Below, in pieces: positions 26,299 to 35,051 of a stretch of DNA of 64,000 nucleotides. The stretch's first letter is position 1, and every line of letters starts with the position of its first letter. Source of the DNA: CAVZYN01 sp963779515 (GTDB taxonomy: Bacteria; Pseudomonadota; Alphaproteobacteria; Rhizobiales; Hyphomicrobiaceae). A program made the translations under genes and the position numbers. The stretch spans positions 1 through 64,000 of the forward strand of contig CAVZYN010000006.1 of assembly GCA_963779515.1 (NCBI GenBank). The letters run 5' to 3'. Below the pieces are notes generated by a model. That model worked only from the letters and a program-made list of their open reading frames with translations, did no database searches and was not told the DNA's origin.

Positions 26299-26465
26299 CT
26301 TTTGGATTGCGGAGCTTCGTCCAAATCTAGCGCTCGGCGCTGCGCGGCCTCGAAGCGTCGTCCATTTTTCGGCCAGAGCGCATAGGCAAGCACAGCAGCG
26401 AACATGGCAACGAACATGAGGAGCGAGGTCACCTGACTGAAAGTCGCAATCGTCTCATAGGTCAT
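26286..26465 (-). CDS. ccoQ: cbb3 oxidase small subunit CcoQ (FixQ)
   Basis: A 59-residue protein between ccoO and ccoP. It begins MTYETIATFSQVTSLLMFVA, has one membrane helix, then the conserved ALWPKNGRRFEAAQ motif of CcoQ/FixQ, which stabilises the core complex. It starts 8 bases after ccoO and overlaps ccoP. Confidence 0.88.
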   Translation of the reverse strand: MTYETIATFSQVTSLLMFVAMFAAVLAYALWPKNGRRFEAAQRRALDLDEAPQSKRCEP

Positions 26466-26472
26466 TTCGAGT

Positions 26473-27218
26473 TCATCTCAGATTTGGTCCTGACGCATCA
26501 AACGTGGCAAAATCCACCATCTGCCCGAGCACTTGGAGATAAGCGATCATGGCATCGAGTTCGGTCGGCTGTTGTCCATCGACCCGATCGAGCCCGACGA
26601 TCTTGGCTTTTGGATAGCGCTGCAAAAGGTCTCGTGCTCTGCGGCTTCCCGGGTCGATCTGAGCCGAGAGATCACGTTCGACGTTTGCGATCATGTCGTC
26701 GGTGTAGGGCACGCCAACCATTCGGAGAAGTCTTCAGATTCGCCCCCATGCGCGCCGGGTCGACCGTCGCGGTCGCAAGCCAAGGATAACCAGGCATAAT
26801 GCTCTCAGGCACGAGCGCCCGGGGATTGATCATGTGCTCGGCGTGCCATTGATCGGAGTACTTCCCGCCGACTCGTGCGAGGTCAGGCCCGGTTCGCTTC
26901 GATCCCCACTGGAAAGGATGATCGTACATGCTTTCAGCGGCTAGGCTGTAGTGGCCGTAGCGCTCAACTTCGTCACGAAGTGTTCGGATCATCTGGCTGT
27001 GACAACCATAGCAGCCCTCACGGACGTAGATGTCGCGGCCAGCCTGTTCGAGCGGCGTGTATGGCCGCATGCCCTTCACCTTCTCGATCGTACTGTCCAC
27101 CCAGAACAGTGGGGCAATTTGCACGAGCCCACCGATAGCAACGACAATCAGGATTCCGACCAAAAGAAGCAGCGAGTTCTTCTCGAAGATTTCGTGATTT
27201 ATCGCGCGGCTCGCTCAT
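26473..27218 (-). pseudogene. ccoO: cbb3 oxidase monoheme subunit CcoO (FixO), two frameshifts
   Basis: Monoheme cytochrome c subunit, with heme site CYGCH, YDHPFQWGSKRTGPDLARVG and the C-terminal AYLQVLGQMVDF motif. The frame is broken twice by one extra base. Near the start, an ATG at 27218 overlaps the ccoN stop, and dropping one base at about 27197 gives MSEPRDKHEIFEKNS, the usual FixO N-terminus. Near 26728, dropping one base joins KTLR to MVGVPYTDDMIANV, matching FixO length exactly. Corrected, the protein is about 247 residues and otherwise normal. As written, the oxidase would lack an intact CcoO; either the copy is dead or the bases are read errors. Confidence 0.9.
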
Positions 27219-28867
27219 TCAGCGGGTTGAAGACGCAGTGCCGGTGCAGCTGCGACACGGGGTTGATCGACAAGATCAGTAACTTCATCCCCGCGGATGG
27301 TGCGCCAGACGTTGTAGGCCATGATCAACGACCCACCGACGAACAACAGACCGCCAATTGCCCGTATGACGTAGTAGGGCTTCATCGCTTCAACGGTTTC
27401 GATAAACGAATACTGCAGAAAACCGAGCTTATCGTAGGCACGCCACATCAAGCCCTGCGTGATGCCCGAGACCCACATCGCGGTGATGTAGAGAAGTATG
27501 CCGATCGTCGCGATCCAGAAGTGCCACTCAACGAGTTTCAGCGAATAGAGGCCGCGTCGATTCCAGAGCCACGGGACGAGGCAGTAAATGGCTCCGAATG
27601 AGACCATCGCAACCCAGCCGAGCGCTCCTGAATGCACGTGACCAATGGTCCAGTCCGTATAATGCGACAGTGAATTGACCGCCTTGATGCTCATCAGCGG
27701 TCCTTCAAATGTCGACATGCCGTAGAACGCCACTGACACGACCAGAAGGCGCACAACGGGATCGGTGCGCAGTTTGTCCCAGGCGCCAGCGAGCGTCATG
27801 AGGCCGTTGATCATGCCGCCCCACGACGGCATCCACAGCATAATCGAGAACGTCATGCCGAGTGTCTGCGCCCAGTCAGGCAGAGCCGTGTAGTGGAGGT
27901 GATGCGGGCCCGCCCAAATGTACAGAAAGATCAAGGTCCAGAAGTGCACGATCGACAGCCGATAAGAGTAGACCGGCCGCTCCACCCGCTTCGGTATGAA
28001 GTAATACATGATGCCGAGGAAACCGGCGGTCAGGAAGAAACCAACGGCGTTATGGCCGTACCACCACTGGGTCATGGCATCCTGCACACCCGCAAAAAGG
28101 CCATAACTCTTAGAACTCGTAAGGCTCACCGGGATCGAGGCATTGTTGACCAAGTGCAGCATTGCAACAGTGACTATGAATGCGAGAAAGAACCAATTGG
28201 CGACGTAGATGTGCGGCTCCTTTCGCTTCGCGAGTGTCCCCAAGAAAACCAACAAGTAGACGACCCACACAACGGTGAGCAGGAGATCTGCGTACCACTC
28301 CGGCTCAGCGTATTCCTTGCCTTGCGTGACGCCGAGCAGATATCCGGTCCCTGCAATGGCGATGAAGAGTTGGTAACCCCAGACGACGAACCACGGCGAC
28401 CAACGGCCCGCTAGGCGTGCATGACTTGTCCGCTGGACGACGTAGAATGAGGTCGCGAGCAGCACATTGCCACCGAAAGCAAAGATCACAGCCGACGTAT
28501 GCAGCGGACGCAAACGTCCGAAACTAATCCATGGCAGGTCAAAATTGAGAGCCGGGATTGCCAATTGCCAGGCGATGATGTCGCCGATCAGAAAGCCCGC
28601 AATCCCCCAGATGACTGCGGAAACTGTGGCGACCTTGATCGGTCCATCAAGATAGTAAGACTCCGTGTCTTGGGGCGGTTCAGAACTCCGGTAGACCAGA
28701 ACGGTCCCTGCAATTGCTGCCGCGACTGCCAAGAGAAGACCATGAAAGGCCATCGCCGTTTCCAGAGACCCAAGGGCAATCACCAACCCTAGAAATCCAA
28801 CGATCACCGTAAAAAGGACTGCCAAAAAGTCACTGAATGCCTGTCGCTCCACTGCGGTATCTGTCAT
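27215..28867 (-). CDS. ccoN: cbb3 oxidase catalytic subunit I CcoN (FixN)
   Basis: A 550-residue heme-copper oxidase subunit I of the cbb3 class, a high-affinity terminal oxidase for microoxic respiration. About twelve membrane helices carry the six conserved histidine ligands; recognisable stretches are RPLHTSAVIFAFGGN, WWYGHNAVGFFLTAGFLG, WAGPHHLHYTALPDW and TDWTIGHVHSGALGW. The reading frame is intact. A perfect FixK box lies about 99 bp upstream. Confidence 0.97.
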   Translation of the reverse strand: MTDTAVERQAFSDFLAVLFTVIVGFLGLVIALGSLETAMAFHGLLLAVAAAIAGTVLVYRSSEPPQDTESYYLDGPIKVATVSAVIWGIAGFLIGDIIAWQLAIPALNFDLPWISFGRLRPLHTSAVIFAFGGNVLLATSFYVVQRTSHARLAGRWSPWFVVWGYQLFIAIAGTGYLLGVTQGKEYAEPEWYADLLLTVVWVVYLLVFLGTLAKRKEPHIYVANWFFLAFIVTVAMLHLVNNASIPVSLTSSKSYGLFAGVQDAMTQWWYGHNAVGFFLTAGFLGIMYYFIPKRVERPVYSYRLSIVHFWTLIFLYIWAGPHHLHYTALPDWAQTLGMTFSIMLWMPSWGGMINGLMTLAGAWDKLRTDPVVRLLVVSVAFYGMSTFEGPLMSIKAVNSLSHYTDWTIGHVHSGALGWVAMVSFGAIYCLVPWLWNRRGLYSLKLVEWHFWIATIGILLYITAMWVSGITQGLMWRAYDKLGFLQYSFIETVEAMKPYYVIRAIGGLLFVGGSLIMAYNVWRTIRGDEVTDLVDQPRVAAAPALRLQPAE

Positions 28868-28965
28868 GTCTCCCCCGACTAAGCCATTCTCGCTCCGAGG
28901 CGCACGGTCGTATGCTACACTCGATCAGCTCATATCGTTCCCACCACAACGTCGAGAGCTGTGGT

Positions 28966-28979
28966 TTGATATCCGTCAA
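28966..28979 (-). promoter_or_regulatory. Perfect FixK/FNR box upstream of ccoN
   Basis: TTGATATCCGTCAA matches TTGA(T/C)-N4-(A/G)TCAA exactly. It lies 99 bp upstream of the ccoN ATG, the classic location for FixK control of fixNOQP operons. Confidence 0.85.
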
Positions 28980-29130
28980 CTCGATTGTGCTCGAGCCACC
29001 TTTTTTGATTTTTGCAATCTGCGTGGGTGGAGTTCAGCGCTGTTCAAGCTTATGCGATTTTGGACCGCCACAGTGGCGTCGAACAGCCTCAGGCAACGGC
29101 CAGCTGTATGCCCACAACGAGCCAATGCCA

Positions 29131-29466
29131 CTATCGTTTGGTCTTCAAACTCATGATGTAGGCAATCACATTGTCGAGGTCATTCGGGTCGAGCATAAAA
29201 TTCGGCATGTTGGGGTGCGGTGACTTAAACCAGACAGAGAGCGCCAGGGCTGTCATGCCAGGCGTGTTGGCGATTTCTTCAAGGCCGGCCACACCCACGA
29301 TCGGCGAGTACTTCTCGCCGGGGGCCACGGCATGGCAGGTGGCACACGTGTTTTCAGCGAAGGCGCGTCCGCGGAACACGTCGCCGCGATCCTGAGCCAA
29401 GGCACCCGAGCCGAGGCCGAGAAGCACCACTGCAATTGTGGCTGATGGCAGTCGTGACGCGAACAT
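29131..29466 (-). CDS. Small secreted c-type cytochrome
   Basis: A 111-residue class I cytochrome c. The signal peptide (about residues 1-24) ends at GALA-QD, the heme site is CATCH, and the sixth ligand is the Met in NMPNFML. The ATG at 29466 lies 10 bases after AGAGGA; a TTG at 29475 is too close to that ribosome site. It probably carries electrons to the cbb3 oxidase or another terminal oxidase. Confidence 0.9.
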   Translation of the reverse strand: MFASRLPSATIAVVLLGLGSGALAQDRGDVFRGRAFAENTCATCHAVAPGEKYSPIVGVAGLEEIANTPGMTALALSVWFKSPHPNMPNFMLDPNDLDNVIAYIMSLKTKR

Positions 29467-29481
29467 CTTGGACAAATCCTC

Positions 29482-29634
29482 TTATGATGCGGCTGCGTAC
29501 CTAAAGGCCTGGTCTGAATTGACGAGAGGTCCGCTGCTGATGACTTTTTCGGTCATGAGACGGGCGATCTCGTGGACGCTGGCTTCTGGCCGAGCCACGA
29601 TCACATCCGTGGTCATGACATCGCGTACTTCCAC
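29482..29634 (-). pseudogene. Truncated CBS-domain protein
   Basis: A 50-residue frame starting with GTG and reading MEVRDVMTTDVIVARPEASV, the N-terminal half of a CBS domain, which would normally continue for another 90 residues. It stops at TAA in AFRYAAAS, sixteen bases before the cytochrome gene. The complete family binds adenosyl ligands in pairs of CBS domains; this half cannot. It lies 64 bp downstream of a perfect FixK box, so the remnant is probably transcribed with the cytochrome gene. Confidence 0.6.
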
Positions 29635-29697
29635 AGCTGATTTTCAAAGTACTAGAAGCAAACACGGACACTATCGGACGCTTGCGATGGACCAGCG

Positions 29698-29711
29698 TTG
29701 ACAACCGTCAA
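29698..29711 (-). promoter_or_regulatory. Perfect FixK/FNR box upstream of the CBS fragment and cytochrome
   Basis: TTGACAACCGTCAA matches the consensus exactly. Its centre is about 70 bp before the CBS-fragment start on the minus strand, so the small cytochrome gene is likely expressed under low oxygen. Confidence 0.75.
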
Positions 29712-29875
29712 TCTCAGTCCGTCGACGTTGCTCGGTGAGCCACAGGCCGTTGCTTCCGCACTCCGTACGAACAGCGCGGACACACGACAACATTCGAGCT
29801 CGAAGCATTCCCGCAGCAGCATGCGGATAAGCTCATCGACGTCGAGCCAATCTTGATCTCTGCGCGGCATTCAGC

Positions 29876-30178
29876 GTGCCAACGCTGCATTCTTACACGC
29901 TCTCACAATTCATTACCAATGGAGCATATCGGTGGCGCTTGCGATTGGTTGTCTGTCTTCACAAGCGACTGAGTGCGACCGAAGGAAATGTCATGCAGAC
30001 GATAACGCGTTCTGACATTGCGGACTTTTCCGGCCTCACCATCGCAACCGTCAATCGCACGTCGACGAAATTCCGGAGCGCGCATCTTATCGACCTCGAA
30101 CAAAATAGTCTGGTGACGATCCAAGACGTCGACGCCTTCAACCAGTTGGCCGAAGGAAGCGGAACAACACACGGTTGA
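29876..30178 (+). pseudogene. Crp/Fnr-family (FixK-like) regulator, C-terminal remnant
   Basis: The frame encodes a helix-turn-helix region typical of FixK/FNR regulators (KRLSATEGN then TRSDIADFSGLTIATVNRT and LRSAHLIDLEQN-like segments). The upstream cAMP-like sensory domain is missing, and the first 20 or so codons of the frame are not of that family. I read it as the decayed 3' end of a fixK gene next to the operon it would have regulated. Confidence 0.7.
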
Positions 30179-30425
30179 TCGAGTTCCAAGCGCACCGTTC
30201 CGCGTCCCCCGAGCTGGCGCCTGGGACCGGCAGGTGGAGTTGAAGAAATGGCTAATTGATCTCTCTGAACCAGCCACTTCAAGACAAACACCTGCCGACG
30301 GGAGAATTTTTGGAGCCAATTCTTAGGTCCTCAGAACATGATGGCGGGCAAAGAACAGTGCCAAAGACCCGCGACTTCAATCGCTATCGCCTTGAAGGTT
30401 GCGCACATCGCGCGATTCATCAGCC

Positions 30426-31679
30426 GTGAGCAATCCCTCGGTGCTATTCCGCGAGACAGGCCGCACTGACAGGCCGCACCTCAAGCGGGCGTTGCCGCTC
30501 TCTTTGACGGTTCTGTTTGGCCTCGGCGTGACCATTGGCGCAGGCATCTATGTCTTGATCGGCACAACAGCCGGCCGTGCTGGTGTACATGCACCGGTCG
30601 CGTTCCTTTTGGCGGCGCTAGTCATGGCGCCAACAGCGGCTTCATTTGCCGAGTTCGCGACCCGAATTCCCAAGAGTGCTGGTGAAGCTGCCTATGTCCG
30701 TGCCGGATTTGGCTCAGAACGTCTGGCTCTCCTCATCGGGCTTCTCGTCATCGCAGTTGGTGTGATCTCAGCCGCGGCCATCAGCCGAGGTAGCGCCGGC
30801 TACATCCGCATTTTCATTCTGGCGCCAACAGAGGTGATCGTCATTGCGGTTGTTCTGGCCATGGGTGCAATAGCAGCATGGGGGACCCTGCAATCGGTCG
30901 CACTTGTCGGTTTCATGACGCTTATCGAAATTGGCGGACTGCTGCTGATCATTACAATCGGCTTAGCCAAGATCCCGGACATGTCCGGCCAGATATCTAC
31001 CGCTGCGAGTGGCCTGATGGAACTGTCGGCCTGGAGCGGCGTGTTGTCGGCGACCCTTCTCGCCTTCTTTGCTTTTATTGGGTTCGAAGGCCTTGCCAAC
31101 ATTGCCGAGGAGGTGAAAGAGCCTGAACGCACGCTTCCCAGGGCAATCTTTATCACATTGGGTCTTTCGACCCTGCTCTACATTCTGATTTCTTGGATCG
31201 CGCTCGCTGCCGTGCCGCAGAGTGAATTGGTTGGAGCAGCGGCGCCACTGAGCCTGATCTTCGAGCGCTTGACTGGGGCATCGCCTGCAGTCATCAGCGC
31301 GATCGCAATAGTTGCCACCACCAATGGCATAATTGTGCAGATGATGATGGCATCTCGCGTGATTTACGGTCTGGCAGAGCAGGGATTACTCCTGAGCCGA
31401 TTCGCAATAATCTCTTCGCGCACGCAAACGCCGATAGCCGCCACTGGACTGGCCGTATTCCTGGTCCTGGTGCTCGCTCTTTTCTTTCCACTTGAAGCTC
31501 TTGCCGAGACGACCTCACGCATAACGTTGATCATATTTACCCTGGTCAATGCGGCTCTGGTTCGTTTGAAGCGCCGGGATGACACCGCTCATGCCAAAGG
31601 ATTCCATGTTCCGATCTGGGTTCCCACGATCGGATGCATCTTCTGCGTGCTGCTGCTAGTGATAGGTTTCATTGCGTAA
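30426..31679 (+). CDS. Amino acid/polyamine permease (APC superfamily)
   Basis: A 417-residue transporter with about twelve membrane helices. The N-terminal LFGLGVTIGAGIYVLIGTTAG stretch, with the conserved glycines of helix 1, and the AFFAFIGFEGLANIAEEVK stretch on helix 6 are typical of the APC family. The likely start is GTG at 30426; a TTG at 30399 would lengthen it by nine residues. Both have poor ribosome sites. Substrate unknown. Confidence 0.88.
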   Translation: MSNPSVLFRETGRTDRPHLKRALPLSLTVLFGLGVTIGAGIYVLIGTTAGRAGVHAPVAFLLAALVMAPTAASFAEFATRIPKSAGEAAYVRAGFGSERLALLIGLLVIAVGVISAAAISRGSAGYIRIFILAPTEVIVIAVVLAMGAIAAWGTLQSVALVGFMTLIEIGGLLLIITIGLAKIPDMSGQISTAASGLMELSAWSGVLSATLLAFFAFIGFEGLANIAEEVKEPERTLPRAIFITLGLSTLLYILISWIALAAVPQSELVGAAAPLSLIFERLTGASPAVISAIAIVATTNGIIVQMMMASRVIYGLAEQGLLLSRFAIISSRTQTPIAATGLAVFLVLVLALFFPLEALAETTSRITLIIFTLVNAALVRLKRRDDTAHAKGFHVPIWVPTIGCIFCVLLLVIGFIA

Positions 31680-31744
31680 GCGGCCACACCGCAAGGGCGC
31701 GAGCACGTGACGGGACAGCGCTGCGAGATCTCGCTGCCTGGAAA

Positions 31745-31819
31745 ATCTCCGGCTTCCTTCAGCTCATAGGCCATCGAGATGCCCCCGATGCCGGCGCCGA
31801 GTAAGATGATGCGGGCCAT
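31745..31819 (-). pseudogene. Remnant of an FAD-dependent oxidoreductase (SQR-like)
   Basis: On the minus strand the 350-base gap contains the first 22 codons of an FAD/NAD-dependent oxidoreductase (MARIILLGAGIGGISMAYEL), with a Rossmann GxGxxG dinucleotide motif. The sequence then loses similarity. This looks like the N-terminal end of a sulfide:quinone oxidoreductase-type gene lost by deletion. Nothing else recognisable lies in the gap from 31680 to 32029. Confidence 0.55.
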
Positions 31820-32029
31820 GTCGGGTCTCCTCTGTTTCCTGCCCCACGGCCTACTCCGCTGCCTGCCTTCGCTAGCAGACCCTCAGGTGTCAGCATTGCG
31901 GCGGGCAGCTGCGAGCAAAGGTTGCGCGAGGTCAATCGCTGAGTTGGGCCGACTGATAGGGATCGGAACGCCGGGGACGCGCCCGTCGCGTAAGCGCCGC
32001 TGCGCGTTTTTAGCAACCAGGAGAACGAG

Positions 32030-32293
32030 ATGATAAAATTTTCCGAAAAATTGGCACTCGCGTGCTGCTTCGCGCTGGCAGCCGTGGGCTCTTCTTTCGC
32101 CCAGCAGCCCGGCAAAGGTCCCGGTCAGGGGCCTGTCATCGCGCAATGCAAGGATGATATCGCCAAGTATTGCGTCGGCAAATCGCACGACGGCGAGGTC
32201 CGAGCCTGCCTCGAAGCGAAGAAGACCGAGGTGACGGCGAGCTGCAAGACCGCACTGGATACGACTGGCGCCGGCCAGGGCCGCAAGCAGTAG
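32030..32293 (+). CDS. Small secreted protein with conserved cysteines
   Basis: An 87-residue protein with a signal peptide (about residues 1-24) and a short mature chain containing the Cys pattern QCKDDIAKYCVGKSHDGEVRACLEAKK. This spacing resembles the Cys-rich repeat (GLG1-like) family, though only one repeat is present. Function unknown; it is preceded by GGAGAACG. Confidence 0.78.
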   Translation: MIKFSEKLALACCFALAAVGSSFAQQPGKGPGQGPVIAQCKDDIAKYCVGKSHDGEVRACLEAKKTEVTASCKTALDTTGAGQGRKQ

Positions 32294-32466
32294 CGACTGT
32301 CCCGTCGTAGTCCCTATGAGATGCTGCGGGTCGTGTTCACCTTGCAGCATCTCCTGCGAGTAAAGCTCAAACGGCGCAGTAGTTGAGGAAGCAAAAGCAA
32401 TGGCGATGCGGTTGGTGGTCTTGATAAGCGCACGCACCCCCTTCATCAGCACCTCACGAGGTCGCA

Positions 32467-32880
32467 ATGCACGAACGCACGGTTACTGTCGCCGAGAGTG
32501 GTCATGGCCCCTACGGCCAATTCGTCACGGCCCGACGCCACGTATTCGGCGCCGATGAACCTGATACGCTGGGCGGCAAGGACACCAGTCCCGATTCGTT
32601 CGAACTGCTCCTGGCTGGGCTCGGCGCCTGCACGGCCATGACCATTCGTATGTATGCCAATCGCAAGAAAATGCCGTTGTCGAAAGTCGCGGTGCGGCTT
32701 CGGCACGTGCAAAGGGCCAGCACGGGCACGGATATCCGGGACATTTTTGAGCGCGTGATCACACGCGAGGGCAACGATCTTTCGGCCGAGCAACGCCAGA
32801 GCCTGCTCGAGATCGCCGAACGTTGTCCGGTGAGCAAGACGTTGCGGCAGAACTCGGAAATTGCCTCGACACTTGCATGA
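32467..32880 (+). CDS. OsmC family protein
   Basis: A 137-residue protein of the OsmC/Ohr fold, thiol peroxidases that reduce organic hydroperoxides. The two conserved cysteines are seen in GLGACTAMT and ERCPVSKTL. The rest of the family spacing is intact. The upstream 170 bases contain no recognisable gene on the forward strand. Confidence 0.88.
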   Translation: MHERTVTVAESGHGPYGQFVTARRHVFGADEPDTLGGKDTSPDSFELLLAGLGACTAMTIRMYANRKKMPLSKVAVRLRHVQRASTGTDIRDIFERVITREGNDLSAEQRQSLLEIAERCPVSKTLRQNSEIASTLA

Positions 32881-33179
32881 GGAAGTGAGCCGCAGAACCG
32901 TGCTAGCTGACTTGGCACGATGTGACCTACCCATTGTGCAACACGACGATGCAACCGCGCTCCAATGGCTGCCAGAATTCCTCGGTCAAGGGTACGCTGG
33001 CAATGAGCACAAGGCGACACCCAAACCATCGGCATGCGGTCTCGCCGCCGTGTTGCGCGAGTTCGCCCGAGCGATACTTTGATGTCGACGGGCGCGCTGG
33101 CGCTCAGAGCGAATAGCTCGCACATGGTCGTTCAGTGAAACGCCGCGCCTGGCTGCACACCAAGCGCCTTGAGCACCAA

Positions 33180-33914
33180 TCACGCAGCCCTGCCGATCCG
33201 CTCGTCACGTTCGAGCCGGCCGTCGCGCAACTGGAAAATGCGGTCGAAGCGATCGAAGATCTTCTCGTCGTGGGTGACGGCGATGATCGCCGCATTCTGC
33301 TCGGCGGCCAACTTGCGCAAGAGATCCATCACGATGCCGGCACGCTTGGAGTCGAGAGCGGCCGTCGGCTCGTCGGCGAGAATGATGCGCGGCCGGTTGG
33401 CCAGCGCGCGGGCGATCGCGACTCGCTGCGCTTCGCCGCCAGAGAGCTTGGCCGGCATTGAGGTCTTGCGATGGCCGACCTCCAGGTACTCGAGCAGCTC
33501 GATGGCGCGGCGTCGCGCCTCGGTCCACTCGTAGCCGGCCAGCTGCAGGACCACGGCGACATTGTCCGTGGCATCGAGGAACGGCAGCAGATTGTGGAAC
33601 TGGAAGATGAACCCGATCTTGTCGAGGCGGAGCCGTCGCAAGTCGGAACGAAGCCATGCACCGTCGTAGACCACGTCGCTATCGAGGCTCATCCATCCCG
33701 ATGACGGATCGAGGATGCAGCCGATGACATTGAGCAGCGTCGTCTTGCCGGAGCCGGATGGTCCCAGGAGTGCGACAACTTCGCCCGGAAACACGTCGAG
33801 CGTGACTTCACGCAAGGCGTCGACCCGCGTCTCGCCCTCGCCGAAGTGCTTCGACACGTTACGAACGGAGACGAGCGGGGCGCGCGCCGAGGCGGATGTT
33901 CCGTCCTGATCCAT
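33180..33914 (-). CDS. ABC transporter ATP-binding protein (MacB/LolD-like)
   Basis: A 244-residue ATPase of the MacB/LolD group. Walker A is GPSGSGKTTLLN (about residues 51-62), the signature is LSGGEAQRVAIARAL, and Walker B is IILADEPTAALD. It pairs with the FtsX-like permease next upstream and the broken fusion-protein gene, together a tripartite exporter. It lies three bases after the permease gene. Confidence 0.93.
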   Translation of the reverse strand: MDQDGTSASARAPLVSVRNVSKHFGEGETRVDALREVTLDVFPGEVVALLGPSGSGKTTLLNVIGCILDPSSGWMSLDSDVVYDGAWLRSDLRRLRLDKIGFIFQFHNLLPFLDATDNVAVVLQLAGYEWTEARRRAIELLEYLEVGHRKTSMPAKLSGGEAQRVAIARALANRPRIILADEPTAALDSKRAGIVMDLLRKLAAEQNAAIIAVTHDEKIFDRFDRIFQLRDGRLERDERIGRAA

Positions 33915-33917
33915 GGC

Positions 33918-35051
33918 TCATCCGCCCAGGGCCGTTGCCGGATCGACGCGCAAGGCGGCTCGCACGCCAAGCCCACTTGCGAGAAGACAGACGGCGAATA
34001 CGATACCTGCAAGCGTCAACGCGTTGTCCGGCTCAAGCACGACGCGACGCGGGAAATAGTCCTTGATGGCAAGAATGAGCAGGGCGCCCGTAAAGAACCC
34101 CGTAAAACCGAGGGCAAGCGCCTGCTGGACGATCATGCCGATGATCGTCCGGTCTGGTGCGCCGATCAGCTTCAACATTGCGATCTGGCGGATCTTTTCC
34201 ATGGTCATGGTGTAGATGATTAGCGCGATGATGACGGTCGAGACCAAAAGCAGAATCGACGTAAAAAGTCCGATCTGGCGCCGCGCACGGTCGACCACGG
34301 ATTGCGTGAGGATCGTCTCCTGTTCGGCCTGTGTCATGGCGGCGAGATGCTTCCATCGCCGTGCCGTCTCAGCCACGCTCTCGGGTGGCACGTTTGGGTG
34401 GACTCGGGCGATCACGGCATTGACCGTGTCCCGGCTCGCTCCGTTCGCGCCGCGGGCCAGCTGCACGCGCGCCGCTGGCGGCGAAATGTCGAACTGAAGC
34501 TTCTGGGAATCTAGCAGCGAGATGTAAACGACGGGATCACCTCCGGAGGCCACTTGCTCCTCGGTTAGGCCGACGACGTTGAAGCGATTGCGGCCAAGAT
34601 CGATGCGATCGCCGGGGGCGAGCCCCGTGCGCCGGTCGGCCACCATCTCGAAGTGGCGGCGACCGATCCCACGACCCTCGACGATCCGCTCCGGGCCGCC
34701 GGGTCGGCCGAGGTCGTAGCCGATGACGTAAAGGCGAAGCTTGCTCTGTCCATGGACGGCCTCTACCGATTGGTAGGTCACGGCTCCGACTTCGGTCACG
34801 CCTGAGAGCCGGGCGATGGCCTCCCGCGTGTCGCCGGGAATCCGCGATGCTTCGGCGAAGGGCCCGCGCGTCCCGGCCTCGACCACCCAGAGGTCCACTT
34901 TATGGCTGCGAACGACGGTCAACGCATCGACGACAATACCACGATAGATTCCGATCATCGCCAGCACGACTCCCAGCAAGAGCCCGAGGCCGACGCACGT
35001 CAGGATGAACCGGAACAGGTTGTGGCGCACATCTCGCCAAGCGAGATTCAT
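33918..35051 (-). CDS. FtsX/MacB-type ABC transporter permease
   Basis: A 377-residue permease with an N-terminal helix, a large periplasmic domain (about residues 45-255) and three C-terminal helices, the last block containing MTMEKIRQIAMLKLIGAPDRTIIGMI, typical of the FtsX fold. The ATG at 35051 follows GGAGG; a longer frame from 35225 reads through the fusion-protein gene and is not real. The start overlaps the fusion-protein stop by four bases. Confidence 0.9.
   Translation of the reverse strand: MNLAWRDVRHNLFRFILTCVGLGLLLGVVLAMIGIYRGIVVDALTVVRSHKVDLWVVEAGTRGPFAEASRIPGDTREAIARLSGVTEVGAVTYQSVEAVHGQSKLRLYVIGYDLGRPGGPERIVEGRGIGRRHFEMVADRRTGLAPGDRIDLGRNRFNVVGLTEEQVASGGDPVVYISLLDSQKLQFDISPPAARVQLARGANGASRDTVNAVIARVHPNVPPESVAETARRWKHLAAMTQAEQETILTQSVVDRARRQIGLFTSILLLVSTVIIALIIYTMTMEKIRQIAMLKLIGAPDRTIIGMIVQQALALGFTGFFTGALLILAIKDYFPRRVVLEPDNALTLAGIVFAVCLLASGLGVRAALRVDPATALGG

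Noticed and set aside
27161..27202. ccoO starting at TTG (27163) or ATA (27202)
   Set aside because: Both would truncate or use a non-standard start. Removing one extra base restores an ATG at 27218 overlapping the ccoN stop and the normal FixO N-terminus, which is the simpler reading.
29652..29870. 72-codon minus-strand frame starting MPRRDQDWLDVDELIRMLLR
   Set aside because: The first 30 residues look plausible, but the frame runs through the perfect FixK box at 29698 and then loses protein character. It may be a fossil gene start; not strong enough to call.
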